Of a stretch of 64,000 nucleotides of DNA, positions 11,701 to 24,317 are shown piece after piece. The position numbers and the translations under genes are program-made. The stretch covers positions 1 to 64,000 of the forward strand of contig OENT01000737.1 of the NCBI GenBank assembly GCA_900239685.1, given 5' to 3'. This stretch comes from Rotaria macrura (Eukaryota > Rotifera > Eurotatoria > Philodinida > Philodinidae). A model generated the notes under the pieces. It did not search any database. It was given only the letters and a program-made list of their open reading frames with translations, and was not told the DNA's origin. Position 1 is the first letter of the stretch, and every line of letters begins with the position of its first letter.

Positions 11701-14700
11701 CACTGTCACTCAAAACACTAGTAATCACAAAAAGATTTGATTTCCGCCTTTGAAAATAACTGTTCAATGTCTCTGAATAAAGACTCCAAATATACAATAT
11801 TTAGTTAGACAACAAGCAGCAACAACATTTTTAGTCTGCTGTTACAAACATAATGTGCCAAACTAGAAGAAAATTAAGCCAATATAATAAAGAGTCCTTT
11901 GCCAATAAGCTTTTTTTTATTGGACTTTGATAGATTATTTCATTTTTTTCCACCGTTTTTATTCAAGAAAGAAATAAGACAGCTGCTATGATATTGCCAT
12001 TTGTTCGTTTCTCTCACTCTAGGATTGCAATAAATTGGAAGATATTTCATTTAAAAATATCAAAAAGTGATCGAACGATGGTTTCATTTACTTTTAATGA
12101 TAATAAGAACAAAGTCTTCGTCTCGTCAATTTTTTATACATGAACTTTATATCTATATGAACAATATATTCGATATTACAAAGACTTTAAAGAGTATTGT
12201 AACGATTATCAACATTTTAAAATGAGTAACAACTTTGTCTCGCATAGGTGTGTATTCATGACCAACATTCAAGTCAATAATCATAATTATCTATACTGTG
12301 TGACGTCCAGTGGCAGTGTTCATCGAACTACTTCTTTCCAAAAACATCAAATAAATTGAGTTCGAATTCTATGCAGCGTTTACCGACACTGAGGTTGAAA
12401 AAAGATAACAACTATGAAACGCCTTTACTCTCCCCCTCAATAAAAGACTTCAGATTTTCTAATATGATTTGGAACGCATGACGAGTAAAATAAAGAACTA
12501 GTGATAGCAAGGACATTTTTCATTCGCTATTTTTTTTTCAAAAAAAGAATATGGTTAGAATCCAGTATCAACTTTTGAAAATATCGTACAATGTTAGTAT
12601 TACAATGCTCAAAAAACTTCTCTTCGAAAAATATGTTTTGGCTTGGTAAAAATGTACATTTTGACCTAAACTAAAGAATTTAATATCGATTCTAACCATA
12701 TATTTTTTTCAAAAAAAATTAGGGAATAAAAAATGGCCTTACTACCATTAGCCTTTATAAAATATAAGTGAAAATCAGTTCACTATGATTATATTTCAAG
12801 TGCAAAATAAAAATACTAAAACAGATAAGAATAAGAAATGAAAATACGATTATATTTTGCTTTTTCAAAATTGTTTTTGATTACTTCTTTAAAATATGAG
12901 TTTACTTATCGATCAAGGAAAAAGTTGTACTCTACTTGGACTTCAATTTCCTTTCTGTTAAACAAGTGCATACGATCTTCCCAATGTAAAATCAAGTAGA
13001 AATACTCGATTCAATTGGTCAGCTTGTCCAACACAAAAACAAAAGGCTCGATAAATCATTTGATTTCGCAGAACATGTGATTTCTTAAACAAAATTGACA
13101 AGTTATCAAATATTGTTAGTTCGCTGTGGAATAGAATCATGAATATGAAATCAAGTTCATTTCAGCTACTGGCCATTTATTTTTCAATCCGACTCGATGA
13201 AACAAGTAACATCATGACTACTGAGTTTTCAGCAATTAAACATAGGTCGAGTCACATGAGATATTCACAAGTAGTTGAGACTTCTTTTCATGATTTAGAT
13301 TGAATCAACTTAATGTTTACACAAACATGCTTGAAGTTCTCGAAGCATTAAGGTAACCTTGACCCTTTTCTGAATTGTTACTAGCTGCCAAGGACAGTAC
13401 GACCGATTAAGCTGAAATTTTTACTACATTTAGAGCACGAAACGTACTATGAAACAAGTCCAAGGAAAAACATTTGAACCGCTACTTTCCAAATTTTCCT
13501 GGAAAACCCCAAGTTTTCATAGAACTGCATCCTGTTCCATATTATCAGCCGCCTACAATGTTATCCGAGTGGACTAAAACTTTCTCTATAATATGTAAAA
13601 CTATTACTTAGAGGTAAAATATTTTATAAGAGAAATACACTAAAATCCTGCTTCAAGATTGATGTTCTGAATTTTGGACACCTATAATTACAGATAGAAA
13701 AGTCGGAAACAATAATGCTCAATTTAATATCAGGAGAATACTTCCAAGTATGAATTGTAAAAACGTTAGCTCAATTGAATAAAGTTAGGCTAGGGTCGTA
13801 AGCGACTCATATGGGCGCATTGTGTGTGAAAACATGATTTCGAGAAACAAATATCCGATTGTTTTTCATTTTCAACTTAAAAATAAGGGAAGAGGCTTGC
13901 TTTAAGAGAATTTTTCAATCAGATAGTAGTACATACCCGTTACTCTGATTTATTTACATTCATGAAAAGAATTACCAGCACTGATATTCGACTATATTTT
14001 ATTATCACAAGAAGAACATGGGCTATAGCATGGATAAAATTCTTGTGTTCAAGAAAAAAGTATTGTTCACATGTTACGCTCATACAGTGAAATCAAACAA
14101 TTAAACCCACTCGATAATCTCTATACTACAGATGGCTCGTTATTTAAGAGTATCTTAACCAATGCAACTGCTCTTGTTCAAAAACATTGATGTTAGATAT
14201 TCTATTCAAATTTATATATGTATTCTTTTTCTTTATCGTCTTGTTCATCTATTCAAGGAAGTCAATGGCATCATAGATGAATGAAGGTATGATGTTCCTC
14301 TCTACAATAATGAGCAGCGATAACTATGTTCAAATTCTATTCAGAGACAATCCTCCGCTTCTTTTAAAATGATAATAAAAAGCTAGTTAGCAATTAAGTT
14401 GAAAGATGAAAATCATTCCGAAATACGTTGATGTTGTGTATAACTATTTAACATCAAAAACGTAGTCTATTGTTAGCCATGAGCACTGTTGTAGATGGTT
14501 ACACTGTTTTCAGTCAAGTTCGATTCGACGAATATCAAGCTTTCGTGTTTTAATTTTTAAAAACAGATTGCATTTTTTATTTCTTATGAGTCCAACAGTG
14601 AATACTCGATTTTTAGAAGACATTATTTTCTTTCTGTTTGAACTGATCCGAACAACATATTTGATAGGAAGTATCTATTTCAACGGAAGTAATCATATTT

Positions 14701-17264
14701 TATTGTGAGTCAAGAGTGAGAGTCAAAGAGACATAGCTTTTTTCTCTTGATTTATTTTAATCTTATGTAAATATGACAGCTCATACCGCATCGTTTACAA
14801 CAATACAACGTCATGTTATTTAGAAGCAATGACGGCATGTCATGATAAAAAAAAAGTGAAGGTGTAAGGTTAGAAAATGAGGAAGAACGAAAAAAAAAAC
14901 CTAGAATAGCAAAAGCATATTTGTACGAATAACAAATAGTTTATTTTTATCTACGTAGGAAGTAAAGTTCAAGCGAATTCGAAAAGTAGAAAAATACAAA
15001 ACATTGACATCAAGTTAAAGAAGTCAACTATTACAATTGAAAACTACTAGCTTCAACAAAAACAATTGATTGAGATCATGTAGTTGCTGGATTTCTTTAA
15101 TCGAGAAATATATCGAGAATGAATGAGAAAAGATTTGCTTCAATTCGAAGAGATCGATCTTGAATGAATCATGTTTCTTCAGAAATGATGTAAATAGTAC
15201 AGATTACGACTTATGATCACGTGTGAAAGAATACAGATGTCGTCAAAGAAAAGGGACAAGCAATTAATAACTGTCACTTGAAAAATACATACTCGTCACA
15301 ATGAATCCATTCGATAAATTGACAATTAGAGTTCGACAAGAACAGAAAATTTCATTGAAATAGACTTTTATGATGTCGTTTTTCGCTGAATGGACACCAA
15401 TCTATAATATATAATGTCACAAACTATCGTTTGCAACGATTACAACAATATTGATACTCGATAGAAGTAATCGTACTCTTAATTTCTACTGTGACGTATG
15501 TATATATGATAGTGATGCTTCTACTTTAATCAATGTACAACTTGTGACTATTGCAATGTACGACACAGCAAACTAGACATCATCAATCTGTTCAATAATA
15601 ACCAAACAATATTCGCAATTATTTAAAATATGATCATACTTGAAGAATTCACACGATACCAAAATCTCTTGCATATTTTATTAATATGACCGTTCGATAC
15701 GATCTGTATGTATGCCTTTTGCAGTCATATTTCATACGAGTATTAATCATCCTTTTCATTAGGGTAAATTACAGATTCTTAGTCTATGCTTCAAACGAAC
15801 TTCATAATTAGTTAGGATCTGGTTTTGAACTACTGCAGATATACACTGTATATTCTATGTTATCTGTCATCGTAAAACAAGAAGGTTCCGTATCATGCGA
15901 AACAAGCTTTGAAGATATGAACATCTCGTGTTGTGACGCGCGCACTTAAAATGCTCATTTTATTTTATACCAGCAAGTCATATATTAGTTTCTCGTAAAA
16001 CTCGGAGGAATGGCACTATTTCCACTGATCTTAATTATGAACGCATTAGGTTCTTGAGTTACATTCGATAGGAATTCACCGTTTTTGAATCTGTGTTTGT
16101 AGTGTAAGAGATCTATAGACATGACGCATCAAATATAGACAGTGCGATGCTTAAGATTTTGTGTTGTCATCGTGCACATCTACGTTTCAGTAATACACAC
16201 AAATAAATCGAACATCTATCCAAGTTGGGGATTTTTTTGTATTACTCTTTCTTGGTCAATGGTATTCATTGGATTTTTACATTATTATTCTATGTTAATA
16301 TAAAAAAACTGTTGAAAAATGTAGTCGCACAATCATGTCGATCGAAAGAAAAAACAGACATGCTAGTAGAATTTGAAATGAAGCAAAAGTTTATGGTTTC
16401 ATGAATTTGAAAATTCCTTTCGCAGTCATCATAGTAAGGGAATATTACCAGCTTATGAACGTTGATTGTTTGAAGTCATCATTTTTTTTCTCTGCATATA
16501 TATTCTGTCGATTATCGAATTGTTCATAAAAAAGTTTTTTATTTCTCTCAAATCATACTCTTGTGATTCAATGCAGTAGTAGTTATACGTTCTAATGTGA
16601 TTGGATGAAAATATTGTCTAATGTGTGACACATATGCAGATTCAATTACAGACCGACCTTGGAGACAGAAAGGAAATAGTATCGATCATCTTATCACAGA
16701 ACTAATTCATTTGTTAGGTCAGATTAAAAGCAATTGAAAACAGTAGGAGACACAGTAAAACCATTCTTATATCGATAAAGAGAAATAAAATACAATAAAG
16801 AATGCATGAAATTGATATTCTCGCTTTAATCGTCTATGTACTATAGTTAGGATGCATCTATTGATAAAATCATTACAAAAGGTGATTCAATCTTCACTTT
16901 GAAAAATATATTCAGATATTCATTAGAATAGATCATCATTCTAAATTTATTTTTTATTTTTAATCTAGAAACAGCCGTAAATTCCATCGATTATTTATAC
17001 CGTAACGAACAACTAGAATATTTGATGATCATTAAAAAACATGGTTTAAAGATTTTATACTTAAATTCATCTCAATAGACGAATCTATTGTACTGTTCGA
17101 ATGCACAGTATCATTTATTCAAACAAGTACACAGATGACTATTGTTGCTCTTTCGATTGATTTAATTTAAAAATTCTTTTCTCATGATATAAAAAATGCG
17201 AATTTATTGAATGTTTTCATTATGAACTGTCGTGAAACTTGTACACAAGATCACATTGTTTCAA
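8709..17264. other. Gene-poor stretch of about 8.5 kb
   Basis: AT-rich DNA with no ORF I can tie to a protein. The longest candidate, on the minus strand at 10840-11136 (98 codons), has no recognisable motif and no convincing splice partners. Short degenerate word-rich patches occur, for example around 9925-10090 (repeats of the type GGATTCCGA / TCGGAGTTGG). Unannotated regulatory sequence or very short exons cannot be excluded. Confidence 0.5.
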
Positions 17265-17278
17265 AATTATTTTTCTAG
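17265..17278 (+). promoter_or_regulatory. Splice acceptor 2 nt upstream of the KMO start codon
   Basis: A pyrimidine-rich TTATTTTTCTAG ends at 17278, and the ATG follows at 17281. A 3-prime splice site this close to the start implies either a 5-prime UTR intron or, as in bdelloid rotifers that use spliced-leader RNA, a trans-splicing acceptor. Confidence 0.5.
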
Positions 17279-17280
17279 AT

Positions 17281-19127
17281 ATGTCTCAAGAAACTTATAA
17301 TCAATCGTCTAAAATTGTAGCTGTTGTTGGTGGTGGACTTGTAAGTATTGATCATGATTAATTGCTAGATTCACAATGTATTGTCTATATTAGGGTGGAG
17401 CTCTATGTGCTTGTTTCTTTGCCAAACATGGCATGCAAGTTCATCTCTTCGAATTACGCTCAGGTTCGCTGTTTAATTCATGTCATCAAGCCACACTTTT
17501 CATATCTTCGTCTAGATATTCGAACACAAAAGGTAGTCAAAGGTCGTAGTATCAACATGGCACTGTCCCGTAGAGGTCGCGATGCTCTCGCTTATGTTGA
17601 CTGTGAGACGACCATAGTTAACAATGGCATTGCGATGCGTGCTCGGATGATACACGATCTAAACAATAGCAAACACCCTATCCCTTATGGTATACGTCCA
17701 GAGCACGTAAGTAACGATAATCTATCTCCAAGAAATTCTCATTTACTTTACTTATCAGGAAATCTTATCGATTGATCGTCGTACTCTCAATGAACTACTT
17801 TTGTCAGGTACATATTTGACTATAAAGCATTATTTTTAATTTTTACTCTTGTAGAAGCAAGTAAACGATCGAATATAACGATTCATTTTCAACATAAATT
17901 TGTTGGTTGGGATGAAGATGAGAAACTTGCCAGTTTTCATGAGTACGTTGAAATTTTATCCATATACGAATCATTGGACAATTTTATTTTCTTCTTTGAA
18001 TGAAGTGCATCAGGCAATCGAGTTGAATTTCGCGTCGATGCTGTGATCGGTTACGATGGGTAAGTATTCGAATTCAATGTATAAAACACGAAGTGAAAAA
18101 CAATATGTCATGCTTTCGGTTAGTTGCCATTCGGCTGTACGAACAGCAATGATGAAAGTGGATACTATTAGTCTCGCTCAAGACTACATTGAAACTCATT
18201 ACATGGAATTCTGTATTCCATCTAAGAACGATGAGGTATTTCAAAAACGATTACAATTAATATTTGGAGAATATTTTACTTGATTAGTTTGTTATGGAAC
18301 CCAACTATCTTCATATTTGGCCACGTCATCAATTCATGCTCATTGCTCTACCGAATCAAGATAAATCGTTTACAACTACACTCTTCTTACCAATATCAAT
18401 GTTTCGTAAATTAAAAACGTCCAATGATGTAATGAATTTTTTCCAACAACATTTCCCTGATGCAGTACAACTCATAGGTGCAAGTGACATTATCGATACA
18501 TTTTTTTCTTCGAAAGCTCAACCATTAATTTCTACGAAATGTGAACCACATGCGTCATACCGTGGCGATATGCTTCTTATGGGTGATGCTGCACATTCGA
18601 TGGCACCCTTCTATGCGCAAGGTATGAACTCAGCATTCGAAGATTGTCTTGTTCTCTTCGATAAATTGAAGGAAAATAATTTCGATATACCTAAAGCATT
18701 TTTTGCTTACAAGTAAATATTTATGAATTTCACAGAACATTTCTAAAGTTTACTATCTATATCTAGTGAAACTCGAATACGTGATACTCATGCCGTAGTT
18801 GATTTGTCAATGTACAATTATCGTGAAATGACACATCACGTTACACAACGTTCCTTCTATTGGCGAAAAAAGATCGACAATGCTCTTTATAGATTGTTTC
18901 CACGTTGGTGGATACCTTTATATACCATGGTAACGTTCACACGTATTCCCTATCATCAATGCATGAAACTAAAACAAAGACAAGATCGTATTTTGCAAGT
19001 TGCTCGTAGATTAAGTTATTCATTGATTGGCTTAGTATTGTTGAGAAAATATGCTTGGCCAACTATCAAACCTGTTATCGTTCGGTTTGTTGCAAATGAA
19101 GTTCTACCGATGTTTACCATCGAATAA
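17281..19127 (+). CDS. KMO: Kynurenine 3-monooxygenase (9 exons, 469 aa)
   Basis: This FAD- and NADPH-dependent enzyme hydroxylates L-kynurenine to 3-hydroxykynurenine on the mitochondrial outer membrane. Exons: 17281-17340, 17394-17463, 17516-17706, 17759-17807, 17855-17942, 18006-18059, 18124-18235, 18288-18712, 18767-19127. All eight introns are GT-AG and 47-64 nt long. The joined frame is 1410 nt. Residues 12-22 carry the Rossmann GGGLGG for FAD. The family block GRSINMALSRRG follows, then a YDG motif closing exon 6, MEPNYLHIWPRH, and the second FAD motif GDAAHSMAPFYAQGMN near residue 307. SMYNYREM and PLYTMVTF lie in the C-terminal half. The last 60 residues contain a hydrophobic segment (LIGLVLL) and a basic stretch, matching the membrane anchor. 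The length fits animal KMO (about 480 aa). All key motifs are present, so the gene appears intact. Confidence 0.95.
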
Positions 19128-20816
19128 ACAATTTAACTATGCTAACACTAGATTTGAACTTGATGGGATTTTTTTTCTGTTCGACTAGTATATTTATCAC
19201 AATGATTTGTAGAAGGAAGAAGTATTAGATGATACATGAATAAAAAAAAAAAACGAGACACTGAACACCATCACAAGTGATACTAATATCTTCAATTAAC
19301 TTAGTTAAACTTTAAAAATATTATTTGATCATGGTTATTACATATGTACAACTAGTTTTCGTTCGACTATTGCTAAATTGTAGATTATTATTCGGAAGCA
19401 CTGTATAACACTGAGACGATAAAATTAAGAATACCAAATGGTGTATCTAACCAAATCAAAGTTACAGGAAACCATAATGAGGGTTATGAAATAGAACTTC
19501 AAACTGCACTATTTGGTAAGAGCTATTAAAAAAAAGCATCAGACTTACCAAAATCGAAAGATACAGGTTCCAACACAATTGTTTACAACTACTTTACAAT
19601 TTATGAACGGACGATATATTATAGATAAATAGGAAATGACTTTTCATCTTTTATTATGGTAAGATAGCTTTGTCTTCTTTGGAAAACAATCTAATTCAAA
19701 TAGACCTTTATTAAAGTAGATGTAGAAAATCTGCTAACGATTCTGATCAACCAGCCAAATCATATGAGAACCGAAAGAAAGAATCAATAAAAATTCAAAC
19801 GTAGAAACGCCGTAGAATAAGTCGAGTACTCATCAGCATTTGATGTCAATAGTAGATAGAGGTCGATTAAAGCTTGAAGTTGGATTCTAACAAACTTCCA
19901 CGGGGGGATCTAAATGCCATTCTATCTTCCAATTTTCGACAGGATTTTGTCGATAAATTCACATGGGATTCGGCCGTTGGAATGATTCTTCTGGGACTAG
20001 GATTTTTCGAGGAAGTTTAACAGATTATTGATACGAGGACATTGATAGCTTTTACAACTGATACTCTGTAGTTGCTAGAACTTGTCCTACTTCATCTGTT
20101 TTCCCCTGTGCATAGAAAGGTCGATTTCATTGTTCAACGAGCATCAGATCTTCGTTGGGCTGAACTATTTATGATAATCAACTGTTTTATTGACTAATCA
20201 CACGAGGTACCAGAGTTGTTTCAAATGATTCGATTGAATTTCTTGGATGACTCAGAATCATATTAAAATATTGAAAAAAGAACAATCGATCAGTAGACTT
20301 CCACACAGAGTTAACGGCTTTTATTTACCTTCACAACTAAAATGGAATGAAGAAATCGATGGGATCATCGACATTTATCTCTAACAACATGTCTCGAACT
20401 TAATCTAACATTATAGAAATCTAATGATAAGTAATCCACCTCAAATTTCGTTTTTCTAGAAATATCAGCTAGTTTTCCAATATTATGCATATACTTTTAT
20501 CAAATGTCAAAAGAGCATCAATCTATTCATAGTTATCATGCACACCAAAAACTTCCTTCGTTGTATCTGAACTTTAAAAAGAAGAACACGTAGTAGTGTC
20601 TCAAACCATTTGAAACTGTCATTTTCTACACAGAGTAGAACTTGTCGAGAGGTGACTTACATTAAAATACACACAGACACATGCTCAAGTTAATTGTACT
20701 CTATAGAGTACTGTTGTTTATTTCAGTATTCACGTATAGTTAGAGGACACTTTCAATAAAATGCACGTTTTCTACGTGTGCTCATAAAAGGAATCGTGAG
20801 TTTTAAATCAAATCTT
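19128..20816. other. Intergenic, no gene seen
   Basis: This is the region between the ends of KMO and the ART/TPR gene, which converge. A candidate KMO polyadenylation signal AATAAA lies at about 19239, followed by a run of A. TTTATT at 20717-20722 is a minus-strand AATAAA suited to the ART/TPR gene. About 19840-20050 has degenerate GGAATGATTCTTCTGGGA-type words also seen near 10070 and 24980. Confidence 0.5.
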
Positions 20817-23543
20817 CTACTTCACTCCCATGGCAGCATCTTTGTAAACACCTGTTTGAACTTGAGTTCGAATAATATCAGCCGTAGTCGTGAACTGGAT
20901 CCGAAGCAAGTCTGTTTCATCAAGTAGATTACGAGCTATTTCAACTGTTTGCTCAACATATGGCAGTGCTTCTTCTACTCTACCCAATTTAAATAGGGCC
21001 ACACCAATATTGTTAAGTGTACGTGCCCGTTCTATATGATTCTGTGGTAATGATTTCTCTTCAACAGCTTTCTTTTGTTGAAAGTGATCGAGAGCTTCTT
21101 GAAAACGTCCGCTTGATAAGCATACAGCACCAATGTCATTGTAAAGTTTTCCAATATCTGGATGTGAAGATGGTAAGATTCGTTTTCGAATGTCTAAGGC
21201 ACGCATGAATGAGCTAATAGCTTCATCATATTTATTCTGATCAAACTGGATTAAGCCAAGTGAATGAAAATTTTCGGCAAGTTCACTTTGATTGTCTGCA
21301 TTAAGCTTGATCGCCTTTTCGTAGATTGTCTGGGCAAACGTATACAAACCGATTTCTCTGTATATGGCACCTAGCTGATTGTAAACGATAGCTCTTTTCG
21401 GATCATCGGCAGGCAATATTTTTAATGCTTGATTACAATAGCCAAGAGCTTGTGTGAGTTTCTTTTGGCGAAGATAAACTAAACTAAATCCAAGAAATAT
21501 ATTTGAAAGAGAAACTGGATTTTTCTGAATGCCATGATTTGCGTTTTTTTCTATAGCTAAAGCACATTCTAAGTGATTTAACGCATCTGCATAGTTACCG
21601 ATATCAATATACTGGTGTCCTAAATTAGCGTGACAATTAACAAGTGAATAATGTCCAGGTGGTAGACATCGTTTTTGAATAGCGAGAGAACGTTCGAAAC
21701 TCGCTATTGCCTCACAAGTATTGCCCAATTTATCATATATAGAACCCAGATTTCCTTCGACAACACCTTGTAAAGGATTATTTTCTGATTTGAAAATATG
21801 TTGACATAGTATCAATGCTTTTTGACATTGTTCAAGTGCCTCTTGAAGTTTACCATGACTATGTAAGATAGAACCAAGATTATTTCGAACTGTAATAAAT
21901 ATTTCGTTCTCTGAATCATCACTTGCTTCTAATAATTCAAGAACTTTGCTATATTCGATTGCGGCTCGGTCTAAATCACCTAAGGAATAATAAATAGTTC
22001 CAATGTTACCATGTGTCACAGCGGTAAGATATGGACGTGGAAAAATATCGGAAGCATATCCTTGTAAAGCTTGTTCATAAAATTCAAGAGCTAGTTGTTT
22101 TCGATTAGTATGTGTAGCCATTTGTCCTAGATTATTCAAAATAGTAGGCTGATCGGGATGATCTTTTGGTAATTCTTCACGTAGTAATGTGTAGTATCGT
22201 TCTGCAGAAGTTAAATTATCCATTTTAAATAGAAATGAAGCAAGTATGAGAAGAGAACTTGTTTCGCCAATTTGTGATTTCAAATGTTGGAAAAGATCGT
22301 TCAGTTCCTGTTCTTGATTTTCATCAACTAGACGTATGTTAACAATCCAAACGTTTCCTAGATCGTCTGTAATTTCTTCGGCTGATTCAATGCGAAAGAT
22401 GGCACCAATAGAAAAAAGAAATTCTTCTTCATCAAGAAATTGACTGTATTCACGAACATCACAGAAAGGTGCAGCAGCCACATGTGTATCAATATGTACT
22501 TCATAGAGAATTGAAACAAGTCCATCGGTCGTTTTATTAGTATCACCAGCAAAATAGCGTGCTAACGTACGATCACTTCCAGTTGAAAAGAATGAATTCA
22601 TCGAAAGAAGTTTGCCAACATTTCGAGTAATTTTATTCAATTCATCTGCATGAATTCTTTGTCCTCGATAGACAGTAAGTATTGGTGGTTGTCCTACATC
22701 GAGAAATTCTCTATGTAATCTATCAAGTTGATCGTGTAGATCGGCAATAAACGGATAGAACGTAAGAATAATATCAATATTTTGTGTACGCAACGCTCGA
22801 TTTATAATGCGATATACGAACGAGTCACGTGTATACCAAGAAACAGCATCTTTAGGTTGATATTTTTTTTCGAATTCTTTAATATTGATCAATTGTGATT
22901 GATTTCCTTGATATTGTCGTTCACATTCGCGAATCATCTTTATGCGAGCTGCATGAGTACGAGGTAAACGAAACAGTGTATGGATAAGAAGTTGAAACCA
23001 TATAAAGGTAGCATTTTCAGTCGATAAATCTTTTACCGATTTTTGTCGTTGATCGCCACATTCGTACGACAATAGTGAAATAAATGATGATGAACTGCGC
23101 AACAATTTCGCTCGTTTATCTAGTGCATCAAGTAATGGGTCAAGTTTCACGAAAGTACCAATCATTTTCGAAGATTGATTATTCATGTTATCGTCATCAT
23201 GATGGTAGTGTACTTCATCAAAACAGTAGATAGCTATACATTCTATTTGCGGTAGATGAATAATTCTAGGTATGAAATCATCACTCAACACGCCTGATAC
23301 AATCACGCAAATGTATTCGTCATCATGGGTAGATTGAATGTATGTTAAACATGTTTCTAGATCGTTAAATGTCTTAAGAACATTGACGATAAGACGTAAA
23401 CGTCCTTTTGCATATTGACAATCAGTACTTGAATCGATTTGAGTATCAAGCCAAACAACATTTAGATCATTAAATTTATCATTTTCAGCATGAATCAGTC
23501 GCGTATTTTTTACTATACTTTTTTCAGTTGATGTGGCTGCCAT
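20817..23543 (-). CDS. ADP-ribosyltransferase-like / TPR repeat fusion protein (908 aa, intronless)
   Basis: A single exon starts at ATG 23543. Residues about 25-140 form an N-terminal domain with alternating hydrophobic strands (NVVWLD, CVIVSGVL, IECIAIYCFD) that I cannot name; it resembles a flavodoxin-like or receiver-like sandwich. Residues about 230-400 fit the arginine-type ADP-ribosyltransferase fold: YRGQ at 292-295 (R motif), SMNSFFSTG at 314-322 (S-S-T motif) and DEEEFLFSIG at 371-380 (the ExE catalytic site). Residues about 430-900 are at least ten tetratricopeptide or kinesin-light-chain-like repeats (for example LNNLGQMA, HGNIGTIYYSLGDLDRA, YNDIGAVCLSSGRFQEAL). The enzyme would transfer ADP-ribose from NAD to a protein partner held by the TPR array. 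There is no signal peptide, so it is probably cytosolic. The absence of introns contrasts with most neighbours and may indicate retroposition or expansion. Confidence 0.9.
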   Translation of the reverse strand: MAATSTEKSIVKNTRLIHAENDKFNDLNVVWLDTQIDSSTDCQYAKGRLRLIVNVLKTFNDLETCLTYIQSTHDDEYICVIVSGVLSDDFIPRIIHLPQIECIAIYCFDEVHYHHDDDNMNNQSSKMIGTFVKLDPLLDALDKRAKLLRSSSSFISLLSYECGDQRQKSVKDLSTENATFIWFQLLIHTLFRLPRTHAARIKMIRECERQYQGNQSQLINIKEFEKKYQPKDAVSWYTRDSFVYRIINRALRTQNIDIILTFYPFIADLHDQLDRLHREFLDVGQPPILTVYRGQRIHADELNKITRNVGKLLSMNSFFSTGSDRTLARYFAGDTNKTTDGLVSILYEVHIDTHVAAAPFCDVREYSQFLDEEEFLFSIGAIFRIESAEEITDDLGNVWIVNIRLVDENQEQELNDLFQHLKSQIGETSSLLILASFLFKMDNLTSAERYYTLLREELPKDHPDQPTILNNLGQMATHTNRKQLALEFYEQALQGYASDIFPRPYLTAVTHGNIGTIYYSLGDLDRAAIEYSKVLELLEASDDSENEIFITVRNNLGSILHSHGKLQEALEQCQKALILCQHIFKSENNPLQGVVEGNLGSIYDKLGNTCEAIASFERSLAIQKRCLPPGHYSLVNCHANLGHQYIDIGNYADALNHLECALAIEKNANHGIQKNPVSLSNIFLGFSLVYLRQKKLTQALGYCNQALKILPADDPKRAIVYNQLGAIYREIGLYTFAQTIYEKAIKLNADNQSELAENFHSLGLIQFDQNKYDEAISSFMRALDIRKRILPSSHPDIGKLYNDIGAVCLSSGRFQEALDHFQQKKAVEEKSLPQNHIERARTLNNIGVALFKLGRVEEALPYVEQTVEIARNLLDETDLLRIQFTTTADIIRTQVQTGVYKDAAMGVK

Positions 23544-23781
23544 TCATGATACGAGGAAGTAGTTGCTTATGTAATTTTTGTGTTCTACTACCAGTGAAGC
23601 GTGAATAGAAGCGAGTATGTTTTATTTTGATCCTGCATTTCACTACTGAAAAAAAAACCATGAATTACATAGCGCGGAGAACAGGAGAAAAATTTCTTTT
23701 AGCAACGTGCCATTGACGAAAAGTAAAAAACGACGCAAATAAATGATGTAAATGAAAAACTTGTTTGTCCAATTGTAAAAG
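23544..23781. other. Upstream region of the ART/TPR gene
   Basis: Short intergenic DNA between the ATG and a MITE. No clear TATA or initiator sequence is seen. Confidence 0.4.
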
Positions 23782-23939
23782 TAGTGGCGGCGCCAGGGGT
23801 GGGCTCAGCCTACCAGAGAGGAAGTTAACCCCACCCTAAAGATTTTCTAAAGCCCTTGAAAAAATATTTTGTAGCAGCTTCAGATATGGTCTTGGGTGGG
23901 CTCAGCCCACCCTGAAGAAAATTTCTGGCGCCGCCACTA
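23782..23939. mobile_element. MITE with perfect 15-bp terminal inverted repeats (158 bp)
   Basis: The ends are TAGTGGCGGCGCCAG (23782-23796) and its exact complement ending at 23939. Internally GGTGGGCTCAGCC (from about 23799) and GTGGGCTCAGCCCACC (from about 23896) extend the symmetry. The outermost TA on each side may be the target duplication. The GC content is strikingly above that of the surroundings. It has no coding capacity; the GTGGCGGCGCC-type ends recall hAT or Tc1 derived MITEs, but the superfamily is not certain. Confidence 0.75.
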
Positions 23940-24317
23940 TGTAAACGTAGCATTTATGAAAGTCGAATGATAGCGTCACCTAGAAAATTATTCAATTGAA
24001 CGTGAATTATTGTAGATAATATGGTGTTCAGTTTAATAGTGAACACTCAACAACTGTCATATCCAAAAGATATCAATTTTAATTGTTGATCAAAATCAGA
24101 TGAGCTCAAATATCAAATAGAGATTGAATAGATTAAGATCGGTGTCTGCTCTGTAACACAGCATGATTGCTGTTCAAACTCCAGAAAGACGATTATGAAC
24201 TCTTCGACTATCTCTTACCTGTAACAAGTACAACGCTCATATCTTACCGCTCGATCTTGGAAACTGGTCAATGCAAGATTTTCACACTAAAACGATATTG
24301 ATTTGTAATGCATATTA
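23940..24317. other. Intergenic, nothing recognised
   Basis: AT-rich spacer between two mobile elements, without ORF or motif. Confidence 0.4.
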
